A stretch of 64,000 nt of DNA, taken from positions 4,648,001 to 4,712,000 of the forward strand of contig NC_019682.1 of the NCBI RefSeq assembly GCF_000316575.1. The letters are read 5' to 3'. A model generated the notes under the pieces. That model was given only the letters and a program-made list of their open reading frames with translations. It had not been told where the DNA came from and did no database searches. Each line of letters opens with the position of its first letter. The first letter of the stretch is position 1. The position numbers and the translations under genes are program-made. The stretch comes from Calothrix sp. PCC 7507. Lineage in GTDB: Bacteria > Cyanobacteriota > Cyanobacteriia > Cyanobacteriales > Nostocaceae. Of the stretch, positions 9,627-17,319 are shown piece by piece.

Positions 9627-10139
9627 TTACGAAAGTGCCAGTTTGTTAACAATTAATAAGAAATCGGCTAGAATCTCTAACAAATTTTCTTGATGCAAAA
9701 CTGGAACGTGGACAAAAATGCAATTTGCTGCAAGTTGCGATTCGCGCAGGTAGTCTAACACGGAATAATAAAGACCCTCGCAGACAAACTTACCACAGTC
9801 ATGGCTAATCTCAATTGTCGCTGATCCCAAGACTAATTTTTCTAAATCAACTCCCGTGTACAAAACACTTTCTCCATAGCTAGCACACACTTCCAGACTT
9901 AATTGTGTACGCTTGGCAGCCATGCCACAACAGATAATGTAATCCGGTTGGAGTTCCTGAATTTTGGCAATTACCCGCTCACTCGCCAGATGGATATCTA
10001 CAGGTAATTGGTGCAAAAAAGTTAAACTATAAGGGAGAAAATCACCTTTGGCAACTTCTAGTAGTAAATCATCTGAAGAATTAGATTGTTGTTCACTCAA
10101 CCAAATGTCAAAAGAAGTTAATAGAATGCTTTTCTTCAT
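9627..10139 (-). CDS. Pyroglutamyl-peptidase I-like protein (peptidase C15)
   Basis: This 170-residue cytoplasmic protein is slightly shorter than the usual 200-215 residues of the C15 family, which removes N-terminal pyroglutamate from peptides. The catalytic set appears to be kept: Glu83 in QLSLEVCAS after the CCGMA turn, Cys120 in CGKFVCEGLYYSVL, and His144 in FVHVPVL. The N-terminal LLTSFDIW replaces the family's LLTGFEPF-type strand, and the GNPS-like segment is reduced, so specificity may differ. It is the first gene of a two-gene unit with the DUF3370 gene. Its upstream region is shared with divergent hisH (start 10198), only 58 bases away. Confidence 0.8.
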   Translation of the reverse strand: MKKSILLTSFDIWLSEQQSNSSDDLLLEVAKGDFLPYSLTFLHQLPVDIHLASERVIAKIQELQPDYIICCGMAAKRTQLSLEVCASYGESVLYTGVDLEKLVLGSATIEISHDCGKFVCEGLYYSVLDYLRESQLAANCIFVHVPVLHQENLLEILADFLLIVNKLALS

Positions 10140-10197
10140 GAGGAATATTATTTAGAATAGAAAAACCCTCCATAATAAATTTACAAGGAGAAGGTCA

Positions 10198-10833
10198 ATG
10201 CCAGTTATTGCAGTCGTAGATTACGATATGGGAAATTTGCACTCAGTCTGTAAAGGCTTGGAAAAAGCTGGAGCTACTCCTAGAATTACTCACTCTGCCA
10301 AAGAATTAGAAAAAGCAGATGCGGTGGTTTTGCCAGGAGTAGGAGCATTTGATCCAGCAGTGCAAAACTTGCGAGCGCGTGGTTTAGAACAACCCATTAA
10401 AGAAGTGATTGCATCTGGTAAACCATTCTTAGGTATCTGTCTGGGATTGCAAATTCTCTTTGAATCAAGTGCAGAAGGTACCCAACCAGGACTAGGAATT
10501 GTCCGCGGAAAAGTGCGGCGGTTTCGTCCAGAACCAGGAATCACCATTCCCCACATGGGTTGGAATCAACTAGAAATAACCCAGCCAAAAAGTCTGCTTT
10601 GGGAGCATTTACCGTCATCACCTTGGGTGTATTTTGTCCATTCCTACTATGTTGACCCAACTGATCCGCAAATTCGAGCAGCAACTGTTACCCACGGTAC
10701 TCAAACTATCACATCTGCGATCGCTTATGAAAACCTGATGGCAGTACAATTTCACCCCGAAAAATCCTCGAATATCGGATTGCAAATCCTGTCTAATTTT
10801 GTTGCACAAGTCCGTGAACAAGTCGCCGCGTAA
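10198..10833 (+). CDS. hisH: Imidazole glycerol phosphate synthase, glutaminase subunit
   Basis: This 211-residue class I glutamine amidotransferase pairs with HisF to make imidazole glycerol phosphate and AICAR in histidine synthesis. The oxyanion strand VLPGVGAFDPA, the nucleophile Cys81 in GICLGLQ, and the His186-Pro-Glu188 pair in QFHPEKSSN make a complete triad. The length is normal. AAGGAGAAGG sits 7 bases before the ATG. HisF is not in this window, as expected for dispersed cyanobacterial his genes. It may be read together with rsmD, about 100 bases downstream. Confidence 0.97.
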   Translation: MPVIAVVDYDMGNLHSVCKGLEKAGATPRITHSAKELEKADAVVLPGVGAFDPAVQNLRARGLEQPIKEVIASGKPFLGICLGLQILFESSAEGTQPGLGIVRGKVRRFRPEPGITIPHMGWNQLEITQPKSLLWEHLPSSPWVYFVHSYYVDPTDPQIRAATVTHGTQTITSAIAYENLMAVQFHPEKSSNIGLQILSNFVAQVREQVAA

Positions 10834-10937
10834 TATCATTTTGTTAATTGTCAGTTGTCTTTTGTCTTTCGTCATTTGCCCAAAACCAATGACCAATAAC
10901 AAGTGACCAATGACTCTTACCCAATGACTCTTACCCA

Positions 10938-11483
10938 ATGACCATCAGAATTTACGGAAATCGGCAGCTAAAAACTTTACCAGGAAACGACACCAGACCC
11001 ACCAGTGCGCGAGTACGGGAGGCAGTTTTTAATATTTGGCAAGGAAAAATTGCTGACTGTCGCTGGCTGGATTTGTGCGCCGGTACTGGTTCAATGGGTG
11101 CAGAGGCTTTGTGTAGAGGGGCCAGCCTAGTATTTGGTATTGAACAATCGAGTCGAGCTTGTGCCATTATTCAACAAAACTGGCAGCAAATGGTTAATGC
11201 TGGACAGGAATTTCAGGTATTGCGGGGAAATGTCCTACAGCAGGTAAAAACCATTACAGGGAAGAAATTTGACAGAATTTATTTTGATCCACCCTATGCC
11301 AGTGGATTATATCAGCCAGTGTTAGAAGCGATCGCTCACTATCAGCTATTAGATATTGACGGTGAAATAGCCGTTGAACATAGTTCCCAAGATTGGACAC
11401 CTCCAGAGATTTCCAACTGGGAAATATGCCGTCAGAAAGTTTACAGCAACACAACCCTGACTTTCTACAAAGTTGCTGAATGA
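10938..11483 (+). CDS. rsmD: 16S rRNA (guanine966-N2)-methyltransferase RsmD
   Basis: This is a 181-residue Rossmann-fold SAM-dependent methyltransferase. The SAM site LDLCAGTGSMGAEAL is followed by the catalytic DPPY motif in IYFDPPYASGLY, the signature of the RsmD/N2-guanine methylases that modify G966 in the ribosomal small subunit. The N-terminus TIRIYGNRQLKTLPGNDTRPT, with RPTS.RVREAVFNIW, matches RsmD. The start ATG at 10938 lies at the end of a short duplicated stretch (TGACTCTTACCCAA twice), so the leader has been reshaped by repeats and no clear ribosome site is visible. Confidence 0.93.
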   Translation: MTIRIYGNRQLKTLPGNDTRPTSARVREAVFNIWQGKIADCRWLDLCAGTGSMGAEALCRGASLVFGIEQSSRACAIIQQNWQQMVNAGQEFQVLRGNVLQQVKTITGKKFDRIYFDPPYASGLYQPVLEAIAHYQLLDIDGEIAVEHSSQDWTPPEISNWEICRQKVYSNTTLTFYKVAE

Positions 11484-11564
11484 GGGAGTGGGGGGAGATG
11501 AGGGAGATAGGGAAGCAAACAATTGATTATTATTCTCCCTCATCCCACTCCCCCTCACCACTCA

Positions 11565-11678
11565 TTAGCCTCCCAGCTGGTTGGGGCGCTTATATTGGCG
11601 ATAGGCAGCGTAAAATAGACCAGCGAGAGTAACTACAATCAGACCAAGGACAATACCCGACAGCAAGGGTTCAACCAC
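11565..11678 (-). CDS. petG: Cytochrome b6f complex subunit PetG
   Basis: This 37-residue single-helix protein reads (M)[18 protein letters not shown] then [18 protein letters not shown], the well-known PetG sequence. PetG is a small peripheral helix needed for assembly and stability of the thylakoid cytochrome b6f complex. The start codon is GTG at 11676-11678 with AGGAG upstream (AGGAGATTTACAGTG), and the stop is TAA at 11565-11567. It is divergent from the cytochrome c gene that starts at 11888, with about 210 bases between that must carry both promoters. Confidence 0.97.
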   Translation of the reverse strand: MVEPLLSGIVLGLIVVTLAGLFYAAYRQYKRPNQLGG

Positions 11679-11887
11679 TGTAAATCTCCTCTTTGCAATT
11701 ATTCAATATTCGTTTCCTGTTTTTGATTTTACCAAATTGTGATGAATCCCACGCCCCACAGCGTTTTTAGGAGACAAAAAGTAGCTGTAAAACTATGATC
11801 TGTGCTTGCAGACACCATCAAGAACTTTTAAGCTATGTGTATGAAATGAAATTTATTTAGTACACCTAAACTTTTAGTGCAAACCTT

Positions 11888-12262
11888 TTGGATAACCAGA
11901 TTACCACACCTGAAACTCTGATTCAGCGGATCGCCTTGTTGGCTCTGGCGATACTGCTAGCAGTCCCTTTGGGCATTTTTGGTGTTCAGATGGTTCTAGC
12001 CTCTGATCCATATGTCAAGAGTGTTTTATCTCAAACAGGAGACCCAATTCAAGGACACGCCATCTTTCAAATTAATTGTGCAGGTTGTCACGGTTTGGCC
12101 GCAGATGGGCGAGTCGGTCCTAGTTTACAAGCCGTTTCTAAGCATAAATCCCGATATGGACTAATTCACCAAGTTATTAGTGGTGAAACGCCGCCGATGC
12201 CAAAATTCCAGCCTAGCACTCAAGAAATGGCAGACCTCTTGAGCTATTTGGAATCATTGTAG
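11888..12262 (+). CDS. Membrane-anchored small cytochrome c (cytochrome cM-like)
   Basis: This 124-residue protein has an N-terminal hydrophobic anchor or uncleaved signal (IALLALAILLAVPLGIFGVQ, about residues 15-34) and a single class I haem c site, Cys64-Ala-Gly-Cys67-His68. The likely axial methionine is Met104 in TPPMPKF, and the C-terminal helix is MADLLSYLESL. The family fits cyanobacterial cytochrome cM or a related c6-like electron carrier near the thylakoid or plasma membrane; I cannot choose between them with certainty. No ATG is available: a stop lies at 11867-11869 in this frame and the first usable codon is TTG at 11888, so a TTG start is very likely. The adjacent divergent gene is petG. 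Confidence 0.85.
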   Translation: MDNQITTPETLIQRIALLALAILLAVPLGIFGVQMVLASDPYVKSVLSQTGDPIQGHAIFQINCAGCHGLAADGRVGPSLQAVSKHKSRYGLIHQVISGETPPMPKFQPSTQEMADLLSYLESL

Positions 12263-12680
12263 AAGTTAGGGAATGGGGAATAGGGGATTGGGCAAGAATC
12301 ATGGATAATTTTTCACTGATCCTCTTTCCCACATCCCCTATTCCCACGTGGAAAAATTAAATGCGTATCAGCTTACCAACATAACCGACAAATTCTTCAG
12401 TATTATTACTGATTAATATCAGCCTCGTAACTTAATCTTGCTATATTTAACAGTTAGCGGTTTTCAGATCAGTGAGGTGCAGTTTTAAATCACCAAGCCT
12501 GTAAGGGTGGGGTTTTCCCGCCCTCGAATCTCTTGCTGTTCCAAGTATCTCAAATCAAACATTATCGAGAGAAAATCCAGATGTTAGGTATTAAGACATG
12601 GATAAAAAGACAACTAGATTGGGGCTATATAAAAGCTGAATCTGAAGGATTTTATAGCTTAATCGCTTACTAACATTAGC
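12263..12680. other. Non-coding stretch
   Basis: About 420 bases follow the cytochrome gene with no supportable gene. A duplicated CATCCCCTATTCCC/GGGGAATAGGGGAT inverted repeat lies around 12271-12345 and may terminate the cytochrome transcript. Confidence 0.35.
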
Positions 12681-12911
12681 TTAGGATTCTGTAGGCTGGA
12701 TTTTGACATTTATCAGAAATTCTTCAATTTCTTCCTCTGATAGGGGTTGATTCCACGCACCCATTTCGACAAAACTATTAGTATGAGTAATTACTTTTTG
12801 CCTCAAAAGTTCTAATTGTTCATTGGGTGGTATTGGTGGTAAAAAAATAGTAATTGTAAATTCCCCAAATGCGGCAACTACTTTTCATGCTTTATATTCT
12901 TGTACTGACAT
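12681..12911 (-). pseudogene. Small hypothetical gene broken by an in-frame TGA at codon 9
   Basis: On the minus strand an ATG at 12911 opens MSVQEYKA, then a TGA at 12885-12887, and the same frame runs on without interruption to a TAA at 12681-12683. The rest is a coherent acidic peptide: VVAAFGEFTITIFLPPIPPN, then an EQLELLRQK helix, SFVEMGAWNQPLSEEEIEEFL and a short tail. An intact product would be 76 residues. No ATG, GTG or TTG follows the stop closely enough to rescue most of the protein. The continuous open frame after the nonsense codon argues for recent inactivation or a base error. I do not recognise the family. Confidence 0.6.
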
Positions 12912-13102
12912 ATTTATTTATTGCCTGTTTACTGAATTTTGTATAATTATGTACTCAGTTTTCTTATATAGGATTAGTATTTGGTTTCTGAAATACACGT
13001 AGGATGGGCAATGCCCACCGTATCATGGTGTTGGTGGGCAATGCCCACCCTACAAATACTTAGATTTGGGTAATCGAGAAATCAACATTATTCTTTAGTA
13101 AG

Positions 13103-13306
13103 TCACTCTAAATTAAGGCTATTTTGGCAATTCAAATTAGCAACAGACTTTGATACGCGTTCTTCCTAAAGAATTTTATCGGTAAAAGCAGGAATATCGC
13201 TCACGTGAATGCCCAAAAATACCACACCACCTCGAGCAACTGCACACAAAGCCAACACCGATGGCTTTTTCACTAGGGCAAAAATCATGGCTGCATCCCA
13301 GAGCAT
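13103..13306 (-). pseudogene. C-terminal fragment of a zinc-dependent alcohol dehydrogenase, with nonsense codon
   Basis: Reading the minus strand from 13306 gives MLWDAAMIFALVKKPSV, then ALCAVARGGVVFLGIHVSDIP, AFTDKIL, a TAG at 13166-13168, and EERVSKSVANLN before a TGA at 13103-13105. This follows the C-terminal Rossmann part of zinc alcohol dehydrogenases of the adhA/AdhP class, where I recall GG.VV..GIHMSDIP.F.Y.ILWGER...SVANLTR. The TAG replaces the conserved Trp of ILWGER. The N-terminal catalytic two-thirds are absent: a stop precedes the fragment and no zinc motif is nearby. It is a decayed remnant. Confidence 0.7.
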
Positions 13307-13463
13307 TAATCTTGGTTAACGAAAAAATTTAGTTGTCTGGCTAGTTTTTTTTTGCCACCTTGGCATTCTAGCAAAGCTAAATGCTGCGGCGATCGCTACA
13401 TTAAAAGATATATAACTAAAAATGATTGTTCACTAGTCATAGATAGGTAACTCACACAAAACT

Positions 13464-15569
13464 ATGAGTGCAAATGTCACTATTTCTGATTCCCCCTTAC
13501 TCAAGGGTTCCGGTTTACCTCCCTTTGCAGATATTCAACCAGAGCAAGTAGTACCAGCTTTTAACCAGCTATTAGCAGAACTCGACAAACAGCTTGCTAC
13601 TTTAGAGGCGAATCTACAGCCGACTTGGAACGGTTTAGTGGTACCTCTAGAAAGGCTGACGGAACGGCTTTCTTGGAGTTGGGGCATAGTTAACCATTTA
13701 ATGGGTGTGAAGGATAGCCCCGAACTCCGCGCAGCTCATGAAACTGTACAACCACAAGTGGTACAGTTTATCAACAAGCTTGGTCAAAGCCAACCGGTTT
13801 ACAACGCTTTTAAAGCACTCCGCAATAGTGATACCTGGGTAACTTTAGACTCAGCCCAACAGCGGATTGTCCAAGGTGCTATCCGAGATGCCGAACTTTC
13901 TGGTGTGGGTTTACAAGGAGAGGAAAGGGAACGTTTCAACGCTATTCAGATGGAGTTAGCAGAACTTTCCACCAAGTTCTCAAACCATCTGCTAGATGCA
14001 ACTAAAGCTTTTAGTTTAACTCTCTTCACCAAAGCAGAAATTGACGGTTTACCCCAAAGCTTAATCAGTCTCGCCGCCCAAGCTGCACGGGCTGCGGGTG
14101 ACGAAAACGCTACACCAGAAAATGGCCCCTGGCGAATCACCTTGGACTCCCCCAGCTATGGCCCTTTCCTGCAGCACAGCACCCGGCGGGATTTGCGTGA
14201 ACAGGTATACAAGGCTCATATCACTCGTGCGGCATCGGGTGATTTGGATAATAATCCATTAATTGTCCGTGTTTTAGCGTTACGGCAAGAACTCAGCAAT
14301 TTACTGGGCTATGGGAATTTTGCTGAGTTGAGCCTTGCTAGTAAAATGGCGCCAAATGTTGAAGCCGTTGAGGCGCTGTTAGAAGAACTGCGAGGCTCCA
14401 GTTATGATGCTGCTATTCAAGATTTAGCAGCACTTAAAGCCTTTGCTGCCGAGAAGGGCGCAGCAGAAGCGCAAGATTTAAAACACTGGGATATTAGCTT
14501 TTGGGCAGAACGCCAGCGAGAAGAGAAATTTGCCTTCACTGCTGAAGAATTACGCCCTTACTTCCCTCTTCCTCAAGTTTTGGATGGTTTATTTGGCTTG
14601 GTGAAACGGCTATTTGGTGTGACTGTGACTCCTGCAGATGGGCAAGCCCCAGTCTGGCATGAGGATGTGCGTTATTTTCAGATTGCTGATGAAACGGGTA
14701 ATGCGATCGCCTACTTCTACTTAGATCCTTACAGCCGTCCCGCCCAAAAGCGCGGTGGCGCTTGGATGGATGTGTGCATCAACCGTGGCAAAATCACTGA
14801 AAATGGTGTGACTACCATCCGCTTACCTGTGGCGTATTTGATTTGTAACCAAACGCCCCCAGTTGATGGTAAACCTAGTTTGATGACTTTCTATGAAGTA
14901 GAAACTTTGTTCCATGAGTTTGGTCATGGTCTGCAGCATATGCTCACCAAGGTAGACTACACAGGAGCATCAGGTATTAATAACGTTGAGTGGGATGCCG
15001 TAGAATTACCTAGCCAGTTTATGGAAAACTGGTGCTATGAGCGACCCACTTTGTTTGGACTAGCCAAGCATTATGAAACCGGGGAACCCCTACCAGAGCA
15101 TTATTACCAAAAGCTGCTTGCAGCACGCAATTATATGAGCGGCAGTGGCATGTTGCGACAAATCCACTTTAGCCGTGTAGATTTAGAACTACACTATCGC
15201 TATCGCCCCGGTAGCACCGAAACGCCGACAGCAGTACGCGATCGCATCGCCAAGACTACTACCGTTTTGCCACCACTGCCAGAAGATGCTTTTTTATGTG
15301 CTTTTGGTCATGTTTTTGAAGGTGGTTATGCCGCCGGATACTACAGTTACAAGTGGGCAGAAGTACTCAGCGCTGACGCTTTTGCTGCCTTTGAAGAAGC
15401 CGGGCTAGAAGACGAAGAAGCAATAAAAGCTATAGGTAAGCGCTACCGTGATACAGTACTGGCACTTGGTGGTAGTAAGCACCCAATGGAGGTATTTAAG
15501 ACCTTCCGAGGTCGAGAACCTAGTACTAGTCCTTTACTCAGACACAACGGTCTAGCCGCTACGGTATAA
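13464..15569 (+). CDS. M3 family metallopeptidase (oligopeptidase A type)
   Basis: This 701-residue cytoplasmic zinc peptidase degrades short peptides, probably including cleaved signal and transit peptides. The zinc site His484-Glu485-Phe-Gly-His488 (FHEFGHGLQHML) is followed about 25 residues later by the third-ligand segment NNVEWDAVELPSQFMENW. The N-terminal helical domain has the family's PPFADIQPEQVVPAF opening, as in PrlC/OpdA. The C-terminal GHVFEGGYAAGYYSYKWAEVL is also characteristic. It is complete, of normal length, begins at ATG 13464 and appears monocistronic. Confidence 0.96.
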   Translation: MSANVTISDSPLLKGSGLPPFADIQPEQVVPAFNQLLAELDKQLATLEANLQPTWNGLVVPLERLTERLSWSWGIVNHLMGVKDSPELRAAHETVQPQVVQFINKLGQSQPVYNAFKALRNSDTWVTLDSAQQRIVQGAIRDAELSGVGLQGEERERFNAIQMELAELSTKFSNHLLDATKAFSLTLFTKAEIDGLPQSLISLAAQAARAAGDENATPENGPWRITLDSPSYGPFLQHSTRRDLREQVYKAHITRAASGDLDNNPLIVRVLALRQELSNLLGYGNFAELSLASKMAPNVEAVEALLEELRGSSYDAAIQDLAALKAFAAEKGAAEAQDLKHWDISFWAERQREEKFAFTAEELRPYFPLPQVLDGLFGLVKRLFGVTVTPADGQAPVWHEDVRYFQIADETGNAIAYFYLDPYSRPAQKRGGAWMDVCINRGKITENGVTTIRLPVAYLICNQTPPVDGKPSLMTFYEVETLFHEFGHGLQHMLTKVDYTGASGINNVEWDAVELPSQFMENWCYERPTLFGLAKHYETGEPLPEHYYQKLLAARNYMSGSGMLRQIHFSRVDLELHYRYRPGSTETPTAVRDRIAKTTTVLPPLPEDAFLCAFGHVFEGGYAAGYYSYKWAEVLSADAFAAFEEAGLEDEEAIKAIGKRYRDTVLALGGSKHPMEVFKTFRGREPSTSPLLRHNGLAATV

Positions 15570-15718
15570 GGGATGTCTGCTTACACTTTTGGACACATTC
15601 AAAACTGGCCGAGCTGCTCCTCTGAAGTGACAACAATCACAGTAGTATGAGACACACGTTGGGGAAGTAATAGTCTCACTCCAGCCTCTACTTACAAAAA
15701 CTGAACTTATATATTAAG

Positions 15719-15747
15719 CAACCTCACGGCTCCGTGGAGTTGTTTTT
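15719..15747 (+). terminator. Hairpin with T-run downstream of the M3 peptidase
   Basis: CAACCTCACGG (15719-15729) can pair with CCGTGGAGTTG (15732-15742), with two mismatched positions, and five T residues follow. It lies 150 bases after the stop at 15569 and just beyond the stop of the convergent gene at 15759. Confidence 0.5.
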
Positions 15748-15758
15748 CTGTATGATGC

Positions 15759-15953
15759 TTACTTATCCTTGCTATTGCGTTCATCCAGCGCCTTTCTGAT
15801 GGCATCCCTACAGAACTCAGGAGGATCATCTAGCTGCTGTATTTCTTCCTTCATTCCCTTGGTAACACGTAAGTTAATCTGTTCAGTCAAGGGTTCATCA
15901 CCTTTTCTCTTCCCAGGCTCTAAATTTTCAGGTGTTCCCTTTGGATTTGGCAT
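15759..15953 (-). CDS. Small ribbon-helix-helix-like protein
   Basis: This 64-residue, highly charged protein starts MPNPKGTPENLEPGKRKGDE and continues EQINLRVTKGMKEEIQQLDD, then PEFCRDAIRKALDER. A short beta-strand (INLRVT) followed by two helices is the pattern of MetJ/Arc/CopG-type DNA-binding proteins. The assignment is by shape only. I placed the start at the ATG at 15953; the frame opens further, to 16040, but that extension does not resemble a protein start. It is divergent from the orphan gene at 16071, with about 117 bases between, so it could regulate that gene. Confidence 0.6.
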   Translation of the reverse strand: MPNPKGTPENLEPGKRKGDEPLTEQINLRVTKGMKEEIQQLDDPPEFCRDAIRKALDERNSKDK

Positions 15954-16070
15954 TGTTGCGAGATGTAAATATAGCTTGAATCGAATGATAGCAATCGAAT
16001 AGAGTTTTAATTCAGTGGTTGCTACTTTGGACGGTGTCAACCACTGAAACCCCTATTAAGAGGCACTTAT

Positions 16071-16451
16071 ATGTTTACACGTGATGAGTTGGTAAGCAAG
16101 TCAGTTGATGAGTTGCAACAATTAGGCAAAAATTTAGGGATTGAGCCAATAGGTAATCCAGCCTATGAATCCACCTGGATTGCAGCGCTATTGTCTGCTG
16201 AAGTCAGAGGAATGGAAGATTGTGAGAACGGCAGAGGTTTGAAACGATTCCCCAGTGCGACTGTAGTACTTGACATAGAAAAGGCTCTTGATGTGATTGG
16301 ACAACCAACACCAGCACAAAGAGTACTAATTAGAGCAGCATTGCAGGGAATATGGATGAAACGGATTGATTACAGGAGTGTGCAACAAAGGTTGTTTGAA
16401 ATGTGGCAAGCAAGAGTATGTTTGCTAGAAGCACTGAAAGCGTTAAAGTAA
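16071..16451 (+). CDS. Hypothetical 126-residue protein
   Basis: I do not recognise this protein. It has an N-terminal helical segment ELVSKSVDELQQLGKNLGIE that resembles short SAP/Rho-N-like helical motifs, a middle with ALLSAEVRGMEDCENGRGL, and a C-terminal helical half that includes QPTPAQRVLIRAALQGIWMK. It has no signal peptide or membrane helix. A usable AAGAGGCACTTAT ribosome site precedes the ATG. With the divergent small ribbon-helix-helix-like gene it forms an isolated pair between housekeeping genes and a repeat-rich stretch, which suggests acquired DNA, though nothing mobile is adjacent except the insertion at 16811. Confidence 0.6.
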   Translation: MFTRDELVSKSVDELQQLGKNLGIEPIGNPAYESTWIAALLSAEVRGMEDCENGRGLKRFPSATVVLDIEKALDVIGQPTPAQRVLIRAALQGIWMKRIDYRSVQQRLFEMWQARVCLLEALKALK

Positions 16452-16810
16452 AACTTATCTGATAATTTATCAGAGTATCTTAGAGGTTGTTTGAAAAGTT
16501 TTTCCCTGTGATTTTAATTGCACTGTTACCCCCCTTAATCCCCCCTTGGTAAGCAGGGCTGTTTCGTTCCCTCTCAAACAGGATTTGTCAAGATGGTTAG
16601 CGATAAAAATCATAAGTATGGGTAACGATGAAACAGAATATTCAGCACATAAATAACAGTACGATTGTCTATTTTCTCGATACCCAGGTAGCAAAATCAT
16701 CAATTTTATTTTGCTAGAACCCTTGATTTTTCAAGCTTCTTAGGGAATGAAACAGCCCTGCCCTTGGTAAGGGGGGAAACCGGAAAATCCAGTTCCCTCC
16801 CCTTAGAAAG

Positions 16811-17257
16811 GCTACGGTGTACACACAAGTCTTGGGCGTTGCTGATTAATGGGATGATTTTTGTCTCACGCATAGACGCGGAGCGGCTTCCCGCAGGGTA
16901 GGCGCATTCGACGTTCGCGCAGCGTCTCGCAGAGAAGTCGTTCCCGAAGGGTAGACGCAAAGAATCAATATTCTGCTTTGTCCAAAAGTCTCAATTCATC
17001 CCGCATTTATGCAACGCCGCGATTATACCAATTCAAATAATGTTTGCAACACATACATTCTTCGTACGGGCACGGCACCCATAAACTATCGATTTTCCCG
17101 AAAGTCTATGGAAGCCGTGCCCCTACCCATCTGTTGCATTCTTTTTTTAAATTGGTATTACTTCTCTACGAGACGCGAACGCTCCACTCGTAATGACAAT
17201 TTAAGGGGTCTATAACGCTTGAAACCCTTTCAGATAGTACTTGTGTGTACACCGTAG
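16811..17257. mobile_element. Non-autonomous insertion (MITE-like) with 20-bp terminal inverted repeats and target duplication
   Basis: GCTACGGTGTACACACAAGT at 16811-16830 is repeated exactly in inverted orientation at 17238-17257. Immediately outside, CCTTAGAAAG occurs as a direct repeat at 16801-16810 and 17258-17267 (the CC is shared with the inverted repeat on the right side, so the duplication is 8-10 bases). Removing the element and one copy restores a continuous CCCTCCCCTTAGAAAGGGGAGGG palindrome-like intergenic sequence. No transposase fits in 447 bases. Inside are palindromic Nostoc-type repeats (about 16871-16960) and a second nested inverted-repeat element. The parent insertion-sequence family is not identifiable here. 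Confidence 0.75.
17025..17158. repeat. Nested imperfect inverted-repeat element
   Basis: ATACCAATTCAAA begins at 17025 and TTTAAATTGGTAT ends at 17158. The arms continue with TGCAACA-type and GGGCACGGC/GCCGTGCCC segments, giving an imperfect palindrome of about 134 bases inside the larger insertion. A related end (TCTTAAATTGGTATGAC) occurs near 24561-24577. Confidence 0.55.
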
Positions 17258-17319
17258 CCTTAGAAAGGGGAGGGTTAGGGTGGGGTAACAATATTTGATA
17301 CATCAATCGTGACTTTTAC

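Noticed and set aside
12885-12887. TGA read as selenocysteine
   Set aside because: No SECIS-like hairpin is evident next to it and no selenoprotein family matches. Pseudogene or error is simpler.
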